NCBI RefSeq assembly: GCF_900129795.1
Contig: NZ_FQWW01000012.1
Coordinates: 1 to 64,000, forward strand
DNA from: Flavobacterium sp. CF108
Lineage (GTDB): Bacteria; Bacteroidota; Bacteroidia; Flavobacteriales; Flavobacteriaceae
Length of the DNA: 64,000 nucleotides
Reading direction: 5' to 3'
Shown piece after piece: positions 16,501-26,013 of the stretch (position 1 is the stretch's first letter; each line of letters begins with the position of its first letter). The translations under genes were made by a program, and so were the position numbers. Under the pieces are notes generated by a model. The model worked only from the letters and a program-made list of their open reading frames with translations, did no database searches and was not told the origin of the DNA.

Positions 16501-19500
16501 ATGAATAAGAAACCCATTCATTATTTTAAAAAAACACTTCGTGTACTCTTATGGTGCGTGGTTTCTGTAGTGGCACTTTTATTACTTCTTATCATCTTAA
16601 TTCAGGTTCCTTCTGTTCAGAATTTCGCCAAAGACAAAGCGATTTCGTATCTCCATAAAAAAATTAAAACCAAAGTTTCCTTAGATCATATTTCTATTAA
16701 ATTTCCGAAAGATGTAGTTCTGGAAGGTTTTTATTTTGAAGATCAAAAGAAAGATACACTTCTGGCAGGAAAACGCTTAGAAGTCGATGTTGACCTTTTT
16801 AAACTCGTAAGCAGTGAACTCGAAATCAATTCCGTTTCGTTTGAAAATGTAAAAGCCAATATTTCCCGAAATAAAGACGGAGTTTTCAATTTCGATTATA
16901 TCATAAAAGCATTCGAATCAAAAGAACCCAAAGTGGAAGATCCAAATGCCAAACCATTTAAAATATCAGTTGTAAAAGTAAATCTGGATAACATCAAATT
17001 TAATTTTAAAGACGATTTTTCTAAAAATGACATTGCTGTAAAACTGACACATTTCGACACCAAATTCAATAAATTCGATTTGGATAAAATGGATTTTGAT
17101 ATTCCGAATATTGATTTAAACGGATTAAAATTAGTTTTAAATCAGGATGCTGTAGAACAAATTGCGGTTGTCTCGGTTAAAACTGTCGATACAATTTCAA
17201 AACGAAAAGACTTCAAATTAAAACTAGGTAAAATCAGTTTATCAAAAATTGATATTGCGTACGATAATAAAGATTCAAAATTAGACTCGGGAATAAAACT
17301 CAGAAATTTAAACTTGTCTGTAAATGAAATCGACTTAAACAAACAGCTTTTGGATTTCGATACTTTCGAACTAAAAAATCTTAGCGGAAATCTACGATTA
17401 GGCGTAAAAGACAAACAAATTCAAACGCCAAGTCTAGATACTACAGCGATAAAACAAGCCGGCTGGAAAGCAAAACTTAATAAAGTAAATATACAAAATA
17501 CAGCTTTTAAATTTGATGATATGCAATCGAAACCAACTTCAAAAGGAATCGATTACAGCCATTTAGATTTGAGTAAATTCAATCTGGAAGCTGAGAAATT
17601 GTATTATGGTAACGATACCATTTCGGGAAATATAAAATCACTCACAGCAATAGAAAAAAGCGGTTTGAACATTCAGTCTTTAAAAACAGATTTTTTCTAC
17701 GGTCCTAAAAATGCCTATTTAGATGATCTGTATTTAAAAACGCCGCAAACACTTGTAAAAGATAAAATTAAGGTTGAATATAAATCCCTTGCAGCACTTC
17801 AAAAAGATATTGCAAATCTTGCTGTCGATGCCAATTTAAAAGATTCAAAAATAGGATTTAAAGACATTTTGTTATTTGCTCCTGATTTGCAGAAAACAAA
17901 TCCGTTTAAGAGTAATCCAAATGCCATTTTATACATAAACAGCCGTGTGAGCGGAAAAGTAAAAGATTTGAATATTCCGAAATTCGAAATGAGCGGAATT
18001 GGAACAACAAAAGTTTCCCTTTCGGGGAAGATAACTGGACTGCCTGATGCTCAAAAAGCATATTACGATTTGAATATCAAAAAAATAGCCACGACTTCTA
18101 AAGACATAAATGCGTTTGTACCAGCCGGAACAATTCCAAAAAACATTCAGCTTCCGTCGCAAATAAATCTGCAGGGAAAATTCAAAGGTTCTGTACAAAA
18201 TTTTAAAACCAATCTGGCTTTAAACAGCAGTTTCGGAAATGCAAAAGTTGACGCCTTATTCGATCAGCGTGTTAAGAAAAAAGAGAAATACGATGCAACA
18301 GTTTATTTACTTGATTTTGATTTAGGAAGATTAATCAAAAACGATTCAATTGGAAAAATTACGCTTAAAGCGAAAGTCAAAGGAAATGGTTTAGACCCAA
18401 AAACGGCAAAAGCAGAATTAGACGGAATTGTTCAAAAAGCAGTTTTCAACAGATATGCCTACAGAGATTTAGCATTAAAAGGAAATATTGCAAACGGTTC
18501 ATTCGCAGTAAAATCTGGAATGCAAGACCCAAATTTAAATTTTGATTTGACTGCGAGCGGAAATACGCAAGAAAAATATCCGTCAATAAAATTAAAACTG
18601 AACCTGGATATTGCCGATCTTGAAAAACTAAATCTTCATGCCGGACCAATGAAACTTCGCGGAAATGTCGATGCTGATATTGCCAACAGTAATCCGGATT
18701 TTTTGAATGGAAAAGTATTTCTTTCGAACATTCAGATTTTGCAGGATAAAGAACCAATCGTTTTAGATTCTGTTCGTGTCATTGCTTTTTCAGATAATAC
18801 CCGAAAAAATATTAAAATATCTTCTCAGTTTTTAAAAGCTGAGGTTGATGGAAAATACAAATTGACGACATTGACAGCGGCCATAAAAAAATCATTGTCA
18901 AAATATATCGATTTGAAAACTCCAAAAGCTAACGGAGAATCTAACGAGCAGCGTTTGGCTTTCACCTTAACGGTTGATAATGACCCGATTCTTTTTAAAC
19001 TGATTCCGAAACTGACAGGTTTAGAACCCATTAAAATCACCGGAAAATACAAGAACGTAACCGATTCTTTAGAAATAAGAGGAATAATTCCGAGAATTGT
19101 GTACGCAGACAATACAATTTCAGACGGAAAAATTAATATTGAAGCCAAAGAAAATGTTTTAGAATATTCCGTTTCTATTGCCACTATTGAAAGCGGTTCA
19201 TTAAAAATTCCGTTTACTAGTTTATCCGGAAAAGTAGAAAATAATATTTTGACTTATGCGCTTGAAGTTCAGGATGCAAAAGAAAAACAGCAATATTTTG
19301 TAGCAGGTGAATTTAAAGCAGAAGATTCAAAAAACATATTTAAAATCGATGCCGAAAACTTCATTTTAAATTATGATAAATGGAATATTGATCCTGAAAA
19401 TGCAGTTGAATTTGGAGATAAACGTCTTTATGTCAATAAATTTTTCCTGAACAATAACGGAAATGAATTAAAAATTCAATCGCAGGAAACACAGGACAAT

Positions 19501-21612
19501 GCGCCGCTGCAAGTCGATTTTGTAAACTTCAAAACCGAAACCATTATGAACATGGTTAAAAAAGATAAATTGTTGATGCAGGGTTTAATTAACGGAAATG
19601 CTGTTGTTGAAAATGTTATGACAAACCCAACTTTTACTTCTGATTTAAAAATTGATGATTTTGCTTTTAGAGGGGATGCAGTTGGCGACATTGAAATAAA
19701 AGTGGATAATAAAACCAATAATTTACTAAATGCAAATGTGGCATTAACCGGAGAAGGAAACGAAGTAAACCTGATCGGAAATTATAAAATGGACGACAGA
19801 AACCTTGATTTAAATTTAGATATCAATAAATTGTATGTTAAAAGTATTCAGGGTTTTACAATGGGCAACGTCACAGACGGAACGGGATATTTATCAGGAA
19901 ACTTTAAAATTCTCGGAAATGCATCAAGTCCAAAAGTTTCGGGCGAATTAAATTTTAATGATACCGGTTTTAGAATCACACAGCTCAATTCTTTCTTCAA
20001 AACGAATAATGAAAAAATCACCTTTAATAATGATGTAATCACTTTTGATAAGTTTACGCTTCACGATGAAAATGGCAATATATTATCTGTAGACGGAACG
20101 ATTCAGTCTGCTGATTTCAAGAGTTATAATTTTAATTTAGTTGTTACAGCTGATGATTTTAGGGCCATACATTCTAAAGAAGCTGATAACGATTTGTTTT
20201 ATGGCGATATGTTTTTGGATACAAAACTGAATATCAAAGGAAACCTTGAAAGCCCAATTGTCGACGGAACAATTAAAATTAACAAAGAAACCAAGTTTAC
20301 GGTTGTAATGCCGCAGTCAGATCCTTCAATTGCAGATCGTGAAGGAATTGTAGAGTTTGTCGATGAAGATAATATGTATTTGAAACAAACGGTTGATTTG
20401 CAAAATAAACTCGATCAATCTGAAGTAAAAGGAATGGATGTAAATGTCGCCATTTCGATTGATAAAGAAGCAGAACTCACTTTATTAATTGATAAGGCAA
20501 ATGGTGATTATTTGAAATTGAAAGGCGAAGCGGAATTAGTTGGCGGAATCGATAAATCAGGAAAAACAACTTTGACCGGAAAATATGAGTTTACAGATGG
20601 GGCTTATGAAATGAACTTTAACGGAATCAAAAGAAAATTTGATATTCAAAAAGGAAGTTTTATTACCTGGAATGGCGAACCAACAATGGCAAATTTAAAT
20701 ATTACGGCAATTTATAAAGTAAATGCGGCGCCAATTGATTTACTGGGAAATCAGCTTCCAACCGACAATTCGGCAGTACGAAATACATACAAACAAAAGC
20801 TTCCGTTTCAGACTTTATTGAAAATGAAAGGAGAATTAATGAAACCGGAAATTTCTTTTGGAATTGTACTTCCAGATGGTAATTACGATGTTGCTTCGGA
20901 TGTGGTGACTTTAACACAAACAAAGCTGAAACAATTAGAACAAGATCCGGCAGAATTAAACAAACAGGTTTTTGCCCTTTTATTATTAAACCGATTTGTG
21001 GGCGAAAATCCTTTTGCAAGTGAAAGCGGCGGTACAAATGCCGAATCTTTGGCGAGACAAAGTGTGAGCAAAATTCTTTCGCAGCAATTAAACAATCTTG
21101 CCGGAGAATTAATTACGGGATTTGAGGTCAATTTTGATTTAGAATCTACAGAAGATTATACTTCCGGAACGATGCAAAACAGAACCGATTTGAATGTTGC
21201 CGTTTCTAAAAAATTGCTCGATGACAGATTAAAAGTAACCGTAGGAAGCAGTTTTGGAGTTGAAGGTGCAGAACGTGCCAACGAAGAAAGTACCAATATT
21301 GCGGGAGACGTTGCGCTGGATTATCAACTTACAAAAGACGGCCGTTATATGGTTCGTGCTTACAGAAAAAATCAATATCAGGTAGCGGTTGAAGGTCAGG
21401 TTGTAGAAACGGGTGTTGCTTTTATTATTACGATGAGTTACAATAAATTCAGAGAACTTTTTCATCGTTCAGAACAAGAAAAACAAATGATTCGAGAAGA
21501 AAAAATTCGTAAAGAGAAAGAAAAACAAAAAATGAAAGAAGCAAAAGAAAAGGAAAAATTAGAAGAAGAGCAGCAGGAAAATCAAATTGAAGGAAATGAA
21601 CAAAAAACATAG
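16501..21612 (+). CDS. tamB: Translocation and assembly module protein TamB
   Basis: A very large protein of 1703 residues with one N-terminal membrane anchor (about 12-34), a long series of amphipathic beta-strands forming an AsmA/TamB-type groove, and the C-terminal DUF490 region (about residues 1230-1640, including GKYEFTDGAYEMNFNGIKRKF and QKLPFQTLLKMKGEL). It spans the periplasm and is thought to help lipid transport or outer-membrane protein assembly. A charged Lys/Glu-rich tail (about 1655-1703) ends the protein. The stop overlaps the start of tamL by 17 bp, so the two are translationally coupled. Confidence 0.93.
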   Translation: MNKKPIHYFKKTLRVLLWCVVSVVALLLLLIILIQVPSVQNFAKDKAISYLHKKIKTKVSLDHISIKFPKDVVLEGFYFEDQKKDTLLAGKRLEVDVDLFKLVSSELEINSVSFENVKANISRNKDGVFNFDYIIKAFESKEPKVEDPNAKPFKISVVKVNLDNIKFNFKDDFSKNDIAVKLTHFDTKFNKFDLDKMDFDIPNIDLNGLKLVLNQDAVEQIAVVSVKTVDTISKRKDFKLKLGKISLSKIDIAYDNKDSKLDSGIKLRNLNLSVNEIDLNKQLLDFDTFELKNLSGNLRLGVKDKQIQTPSLDTTAIKQAGWKAKLNKVNIQNTAFKFDDMQSKPTSKGIDYSHLDLSKFNLEAEKLYYGNDTISGNIKSLTAIEKSGLNIQSLKTDFFYGPKNAYLDDLYLKTPQTLVKDKIKVEYKSLAALQKDIANLAVDANLKDSKIGFKDILLFAPDLQKTNPFKSNPNAILYINSRVSGKVKDLNIPKFEMSGIGTTKVSLSGKITGLPDAQKAYYDLNIKKIATTSKDINAFVPAGTIPKNIQLPSQINLQGKFKGSVQNFKTNLALNSSFGNAKVDALFDQRVKKKEKYDATVYLLDFDLGRLIKNDSIGKITLKAKVKGNGLDPKTAKAELDGIVQKAVFNRYAYRDLALKGNIANGSFAVKSGMQDPNLNFDLTASGNTQEKYPSIKLKLNLDIADLEKLNLHAGPMKLRGNVDADIANSNPDFLNGKVFLSNIQILQDKEPIVLDSVRVIAFSDNTRKNIKISSQFLKAEVDGKYKLTTLTAAIKKSLSKYIDLKTPKANGESNEQRLAFTLTVDNDPILFKLIPKLTGLEPIKITGKYKNVTDSLEIRGIIPRIVYADNTISDGKINIEAKENVLEYSVSIATIESGSLKIPFTSLSGKVENNILTYALEVQDAKEKQQYFVAGEFKAEDSKNIFKIDAENFILNYDKWNIDPENAVEFGDKRLYVNKFFLNNNGNELKIQSQETQDNAPLQVDFVNFKTETIMNMVKKDKLLMQGLINGNAVVENVMTNPTFTSDLKIDDFAFRGDAVGDIEIKVDNKTNNLLNANVALTGEGNEVNLIGNYKMDDRNLDLNLDINKLYVKSIQGFTMGNVTDGTGYLSGNFKILGNASSPKVSGELNFNDTGFRITQLNSFFKTNNEKITFNNDVITFDKFTLHDENGNILSVDGTIQSADFKSYNFNLVVTADDFRAIHSKEADNDLFYGDMFLDTKLNIKGNLESPIVDGTIKINKETKFTVVMPQSDPSIADREGIVEFVDEDNMYLKQTVDLQNKLDQSEVKGMDVNVAISIDKEAELTLLIDKANGDYLKLKGEAELVGGIDKSGKTTLTGKYEFTDGAYEMNFNGIKRKFDIQKGSFITWNGEPTMANLNITAIYKVNAAPIDLLGNQLPTDNSAVRNTYKQKLPFQTLLKMKGELMKPEISFGIVLPDGNYDVASDVVTLTQTKLKQLEQDPAELNKQVFALLLLNRFVGENPFASESGGTNAESLARQSVSKILSQQLNNLAGELITGFEVNFDLESTEDYTSGTMQNRTDLNVAVSKKLLDDRLKVTVGSSFGVEGAERANEESTNIAGDVALDYQLTKDGRYMVRAYRKNQYQVAVEGQVVETGVAFIITMSYNKFRELFHRSEQEKQMIREEKIRKEKEKQKMKEAKEKEKLEEEQQENQIEGNEQKT

Positions 21613-23911
21613 TCATATAGAAAATCAATATGTAAAGTATTTTATACTGTTCTGCCTGTTTTTTGTTTTAGGATGCAGCAATACAAAATATCTGACGGAA
21701 GGTGATTTACTTTACGTTGGTGGTTCTGTAAAAGTCAAAGATTCTTTGATAAAGAAAAAAGAACGAAAAGCACTTGAAAAAGAATTAAAAGGTTTATTAC
21801 GCCCAAAACCGAATAAGCAAATTTTAGGATTACGTCCTAAATTATGGATATACAACCTTGCAGGTGAACCTAAAAAACAAAAAGGAACCAGATATTGGCT
21901 GCGTAATAAAGTAGGCGAGCCGCCAGTACTTTTCAGTAAAGTCGATTTAGATTATAATGCTTCAGTTTTAAGAAATTTTACTGAAAACCGAGGTTATTTT
22001 AAAACCCGTGTCAGTGCCGATTCGACCGTTAGAAATAAGCGTGTTACGGCAGAATATACCGTTATTCCTAAAAAACAATATATCATTAAAAGTGTGACTT
22101 TTCCGGATGATTCTTTGGCAATGTCCAGAATTATTGGAAGATCAAGCCGAAGAAGTTTATTGAAAGTGGGAAAACCATATGATTTGGACGTTATAAAAGC
22201 CGAAAGGGAACGAATTGACGCCAGACTTAAAGAGAAAGGTTATTTTTACTTTAACCCCGATTATCTTTTGGCACAAGTAGATAGCAGTAAAGGCGATCAC
22301 GAAGTAAAAGTTAGAATTGTAATAAAACCAGATACGCCGCCAAAAGCCCTTACAGCCTATAAAATCAATAATATTTATGTGTATCCGAATTATTCTCTTT
22401 CGAATGACAGCGTGGTTTATAGAAAAAGAGATATTACACAATATAAAGATATTACGATTATAGACACAACAGAAACCTTTAAACCAAGGATTTATGATCG
22501 AACAATATATTTTAAAAAAGGAGATTTGTATAACAGAAAAGATCATAATTTGACCTTAAACCGTTTTGTGAATCTGGGGACTTTTAGTTTTGTGAAAAAT
22601 GAATTTAAACCTTCAGACAGTATCCCAAAAACTTTAGATTCGTATTACTACTTAACGCTTCTACCTAAAAAGTTTATTCGTGTTGAGGTTTTAGGAAAAA
22701 CAAATTCAGCGAGTTATACAGGAACAGAAGTTAATCTAAACTGGAATAATCGAAACTTTTTTAAAGGGGCGGAGCTATTTACAGTTTCTGTTTTTGGCGG
22801 TGCCGATTTCCAGCTTGGCGGAGTAAACAAAGGGAAAAATATTTATAAACTTGGAGGAGAAGTTAGTCTAACCTGGCCAAGATTTATATCGCCTTTTAGT
22901 ATTCAGGGAAACAGTGAATATGTGCCAAGAACTAAAGCAGCGCTGCGATATGAATATCAAAAAAGAACACAATTGTATGCGTTGAATTCCTTTAATGCGT
23001 CTTTTGGATATTTATGGAAAGAAAATATTCGAAAAGAGCACCAATTAAATGTGATTGATATAACGTATGTAAGTCCAAACCATGTTACGCCCGAATATTT
23101 AGAAGATATTCAGGATGATCCTGCATTAGAAAAGGTAATTGAAAAGCAATTGATTTTTGGCCCGACATACAGTTATACGTATACCAATACGATGCAGAAA
23201 CGCCGAAAAAATACGATCTATTTTAACGGTGAATTAGATTTGGCCGGAAATATAACCGGATTAGTTACAGGCGCAGATTATAAAGATAATGTAAAAACCA
23301 TATTCGATGTTCCGTTTAGCCAGTATGTAAAAATCAAAACAGATTTCAGGCATTATTTGAAACTAGGAAAAGAAAGCGAACTCGCCAGCCGAATAATTGT
23401 TGGTGCCGGATTTGCTTACGGAAATTCGAATACGCTGCCAACATCGAAACAATTTGTAGTAGGAGGAACCAATAGTATTCGTGCCTTTAGAGCCAGAACT
23501 TTAGGGCCGGGAAGTTATGTGATTCCGCCAACAACAAACAACAATTATACACCAGATCAATCGGCAGATTTAAAACTGGAGTTCAATACAGAATATCGTG
23601 CAAAATTATTTAGTATCGTAAGAGGTGCAATATTTATCGATGCAGGAAATATTTGGCTTTTAAATGCCGACCCAGACAAACCCGGAGCCGAAATTTCAAA
23701 AGATTTTATGAAACAAATTGCAGTTGGGGCAGGAGCAGGTTTACGTTTTGATTTATCGTTCCTGATTTTAAGAACAGATTTAGCTATTCCGCTTCGAAAT
23801 CCTTCCTTACCAGACGGACAACGCTGGGTAATTGACGATATTAATTTAGGAAGCAGTACATGGCGAAAAGATAACCTGATTTTGAATATTGCTATTGGAT
23901 ATCCATTCTAG
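21596..23911 (+). CDS. tamL: TamL, BamA/TamA-type outer-membrane lipoprotein
   Basis: The 771-residue product has a lipoprotein signal (FVLGCSNTKYLTEGDLLYVGG), POTRA-like domains in the first 330 residues and a C-terminal Omp85 beta-barrel with FVVGGTNSIRAFRARTLGPGSY. An N-terminal lipid on a TamA-like barrel is the mark of TamL, the Bacteroidota version of TamA. The ATG at 21596 is chosen over an upstream TTG. It overlaps the end of tamB by 17 bp, matching the known tamB-tamL pairing, in which the periplasmic TamB docks on the barrel. Confidence 0.93.
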   Translation: MNKKHSHIENQYVKYFILFCLFFVLGCSNTKYLTEGDLLYVGGSVKVKDSLIKKKERKALEKELKGLLRPKPNKQILGLRPKLWIYNLAGEPKKQKGTRYWLRNKVGEPPVLFSKVDLDYNASVLRNFTENRGYFKTRVSADSTVRNKRVTAEYTVIPKKQYIIKSVTFPDDSLAMSRIIGRSSRRSLLKVGKPYDLDVIKAERERIDARLKEKGYFYFNPDYLLAQVDSSKGDHEVKVRIVIKPDTPPKALTAYKINNIYVYPNYSLSNDSVVYRKRDITQYKDITIIDTTETFKPRIYDRTIYFKKGDLYNRKDHNLTLNRFVNLGTFSFVKNEFKPSDSIPKTLDSYYYLTLLPKKFIRVEVLGKTNSASYTGTEVNLNWNNRNFFKGAELFTVSVFGGADFQLGGVNKGKNIYKLGGEVSLTWPRFISPFSIQGNSEYVPRTKAALRYEYQKRTQLYALNSFNASFGYLWKENIRKEHQLNVIDITYVSPNHVTPEYLEDIQDDPALEKVIEKQLIFGPTYSYTYTNTMQKRRKNTIYFNGELDLAGNITGLVTGADYKDNVKTIFDVPFSQYVKIKTDFRHYLKLGKESELASRIIVGAGFAYGNSNTLPTSKQFVVGGTNSIRAFRARTLGPGSYVIPPTTNNNYTPDQSADLKLEFNTEYRAKLFSIVRGAIFIDAGNIWLLNADPDKPGAEISKDFMKQIAVGAGAGLRFDLSFLILRTDLAIPLRNPSLPDGQRWVIDDINLGSSTWRKDNLILNIAIGYPF

Positions 23912-23925
23912 TTTTTTTGTTTTTT

Positions 23926-24029
23926 GCCACGAATTTCGCGAATTTTCACTAATTCTATGCTTTGTGTTTATTTATATTTCACAAATTTAAGCATTCCAAA
24001 AAATTAGTGTAATTAGTGAAATTCGTGGC
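23926..24029. repeat. Long hairpin element A, gccacgaatt arms
   Basis: The left arm 23926-23954 (GCCACGAATTTCGCGAATT and on) pairs with the right arm 24002-24029 (ending GTGAAATTCGTGGC). A nested stem ATGCTT/AAGCAT lies inside. Related long hairpins lie at 32720-32798, 39909-40012 and 47927-48072. Confidence 0.8.
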
Positions 24030-24075
24030 GAAAAAACTAAAAAAAGAAGTAAATTCGTCTAAATATTTTACAGGA

Positions 24076-24705
24076 ATGCAAAACTTGATCAAAAGAATTA
24101 TTAGTATCGGTATTACTATTTTAATCATTGTTCTGGCTTTTAAATACTGCCAGTTTAAAAAAGATGACGACTCTACAATCGATTATAATACCAATTTAAT
24201 TCAGCAGCAAATTTTAAATGTTGGAAAATTGGTTGTTACCGAAGGTCATTTCTCTGAAGTGATCACTTATAAAAATCAGCAGAAGTATCTGATGGATATG
24301 ATTTCATTTGAAAAAAAGGCACTTATTGTGGTCAATGCCAATGTTACCGTTGCCTACGATTTGCATAAAATGAAATACGATATAGACGAAAAAAACAAAA
24401 CAATCACGATTCTAAATATCCCAAAAGAAGAAATCACAATCAATCCCGATATTCAGTTTTATGATGTCGAACAAAGTAAACTGAATCCGTTTACGGGCGA
24501 CGATTACAATAAAATCAACAAATCGGTAAAAGCCAATCTGGCAAAAAAAATCGAAAAATCAACCCTAAAAACAAATGCCCAAAACCGATTAATAAGCGAA
24601 TTGTCTAAGATCTTAATTATGACAAATTCTATGGGCTGGAAATTACAATATAACGGGAAAACTATTGAATCTGAAAGCGAATTAAATCAGGATTTAAAGT
24701 TATAA
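24076..24705 (+). CDS. DUF4230 domain-containing protein
   Basis: The 209-residue product has an N-terminal transmembrane helix (IISIGITILIIVLAFKYC) and a DUF4230 domain with EGHFSEVITYKNQ, ISFEKKALIVVNANVTVAYDL and the late ALKTNAQ-like segment TLKTNAQNRLISEL. The start at 24076 is preferred; the longer frame from GTG at 24016 would translate the right arm of hairpin element A. It probably faces the periplasm. Function of the family is unknown. It lies downstream of tamL but is separated from it by the hairpin element. Confidence 0.85.
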   Translation: MQNLIKRIISIGITILIIVLAFKYCQFKKDDDSTIDYNTNLIQQQILNVGKLVVTEGHFSEVITYKNQQKYLMDMISFEKKALIVVNANVTVAYDLHKMKYDIDEKNKTITILNIPKEEITINPDIQFYDVEQSKLNPFTGDDYNKINKSVKANLAKKIEKSTLKTNAQNRLISELSKILIMTNSMGWKLQYNGKTIESESELNQDLKL

Positions 24706-24776
24706 TTTTTGAGGTTTAAATGACAGATTAACAAAGGTTTAGAGGTTATTATAACAAATTAAAAACTCAAAATAGT

Positions 24777-25307
24777 ATGAAAATAACTCTACAAAGAAAA
24801 ATAGCATTTCTTTGGTTTACACTTTCCTTTTTAAATTTCAAAAATTATATTTACCAAACAATTAGATTGCAAGGAGCTTATGTGAGTTTTGGTGATAATA
24901 TCTTTACAGTTCCATATTTCGGACAAATTTTATCATACGAATTGTTTGGAATATTTATTCCGATTTCAGGTAAAAACTTATATATATTGTATCAATTGGA
25001 GTGGTATTCAAGCATGGTTTTGACTTTATTGTCAATCATAATTCCTATAGTTTTGTTTTTTGAATTTAGATATTCCAAAACTATAGCTAAAGTGTTTTTA
25101 GGTTTTTTCATATTACTTAATGTTTTTGCAATTTTAGTAAAAATGACTTTTCTTTTACCTGTTGCTAATAAATCATCTGAATATGAGATAATGATTAATA
25201 AAAAAGTGATGAGCTATGTTTACTATTATTTAGTGATTTTATTTATTGCGTTACTAATGTTTATTGGATTGTTTTTTTTGCAAAACCAAAAAAGAAGAAA
25301 ATATTGA
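24777..25307 (+). CDS. Hypothetical membrane protein, four TM segments
   Basis: A 176-residue polytopic protein that I do not recognise. Hydrophobic stretches lie near residues 8-25, 78-98, 103-125 and 145-168, with a basic C-terminus (QNQKRRKY) likely in the cytoplasm. The region is AT-rich with little similarity to household families, and it is followed 41 bp later by another orphan gene on the same strand. The pair may be a lineage-specific insertion between DUF4230 and the aromatic hydroxylase, but no mobile element is visible. Confidence 0.55.
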   Translation: MKITLQRKIAFLWFTLSFLNFKNYIYQTIRLQGAYVSFGDNIFTVPYFGQILSYELFGIFIPISGKNLYILYQLEWYSSMVLTLLSIIIPIVLFFEFRYSKTIAKVFLGFFILLNVFAILVKMTFLLPVANKSSEYEIMINKKVMSYVYYYLVILFIALLMFIGLFFLQNQKRRKY

Positions 25308-25348
25308 AACTACTTCAATTTAATAAACATTTTAAATAATTATTAGGC

Positions 25349-25909
25349 GTGAAAACTACTTTATTATTATTCATCTGTTTTTTAAATTTCAATTTTTTTG
25401 GAATGGATTATTATATCGAAGCAAATGTAAAAACTCCGTGCAAAGATGATTTTCCTTCTGGATTGTCTTTCTTTTTTGAACAAGTTGGCGGTTATGAAGA
25501 AAAAAGCATGGCTAGTCAGGTTGAGAAAATCCTAAAAATTGATCTTTCTACTTTTCAGGAATATGATTTTGAAGATTCTACAATGCCCAATAAATATTGG
25601 AAAAATATTAATGTTTTTGAAAAAACAATTGACGATTTATTATTCAAAATAAAAGCAAATCCAAATTATTTTAGAAAAGTAAAGTACAATCCTGTTTATG
25701 AGGATTATATATATTCTTCTGATAAAAAAGACATGGAAAAAAATCTGCAAAAAATGAAAGAGTATGAGAAAAACCCATTGCACGAGTATCCATATAATAA
25801 TGGATATTTAAACTCAAATAAATTTGTGGCAGAATTAAACCAATTAAAAAGCCTTTTAAAATGTTATAAAAAACATGGAGCTACAAAAATAAAACTAACC
25901 TACATGTAA
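25349..25909 (+). CDS. Hypothetical secreted protein, GTG start
   Basis: The 186-residue product starts at GTG because no upstream in-frame ATG exists before a stop. The N-terminus (MKTTLLLFICFLNFNFFG) is a signal peptide. The rest is rich in Lys, Tyr, Glu and Asn with no recognised motif; Cys31 and the late Cys in LLKCYKKHG could form a disulfide. It is on the same strand as and close behind the four-TM protein, so the two may be co-expressed. Function is unknown. Confidence 0.5.
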   Translation: MKTTLLLFICFLNFNFFGMDYYIEANVKTPCKDDFPSGLSFFFEQVGGYEEKSMASQVEKILKIDLSTFQEYDFEDSTMPNKYWKNINVFEKTIDDLLFKIKANPNYFRKVKYNPVYEDYIYSSDKKDMEKNLQKMKEYEKNPLHEYPYNNGYLNSNKFVAELNQLKSLLKCYKKHGATKIKLTYM

Positions 25910-25920
25910 TTATAAATAAG

Positions 25921-26013
25921 CTTTGCGAGATTAAAAAAAATCAGCACATATCAGTTTAAATCAGTAAAATCTGTGGGCAAAAAACTTCGCGTTTTAGTGC
26001 CTTTGTGGCAACG
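25921..26013. repeat. Dispersed AATCAGT / GCCTTTGTGGCAA repeat
   Basis: The stretch has CAGTTTAAATCAGTAAAATCTGTGG followed by GCGTTTTAGTGCCTTTG-TGGCAACG, both common wording of intergenic repeats here. Its right end codes for the last residues of the aromatic hydroxylase read on the other strand. Confidence 0.5.

Noticed and set aside
21587..21595. Upstream TTG start of tamL
   Set aside because: The ATG at 21596 gives a normal lipoprotein signal; TTG adds nothing.
24016..24075. Longer GTG start of the DUF4230 gene
   Set aside because: These 20 codons would translate the right arm of hairpin element A, and the transmembrane helix follows the ATG at 24076.
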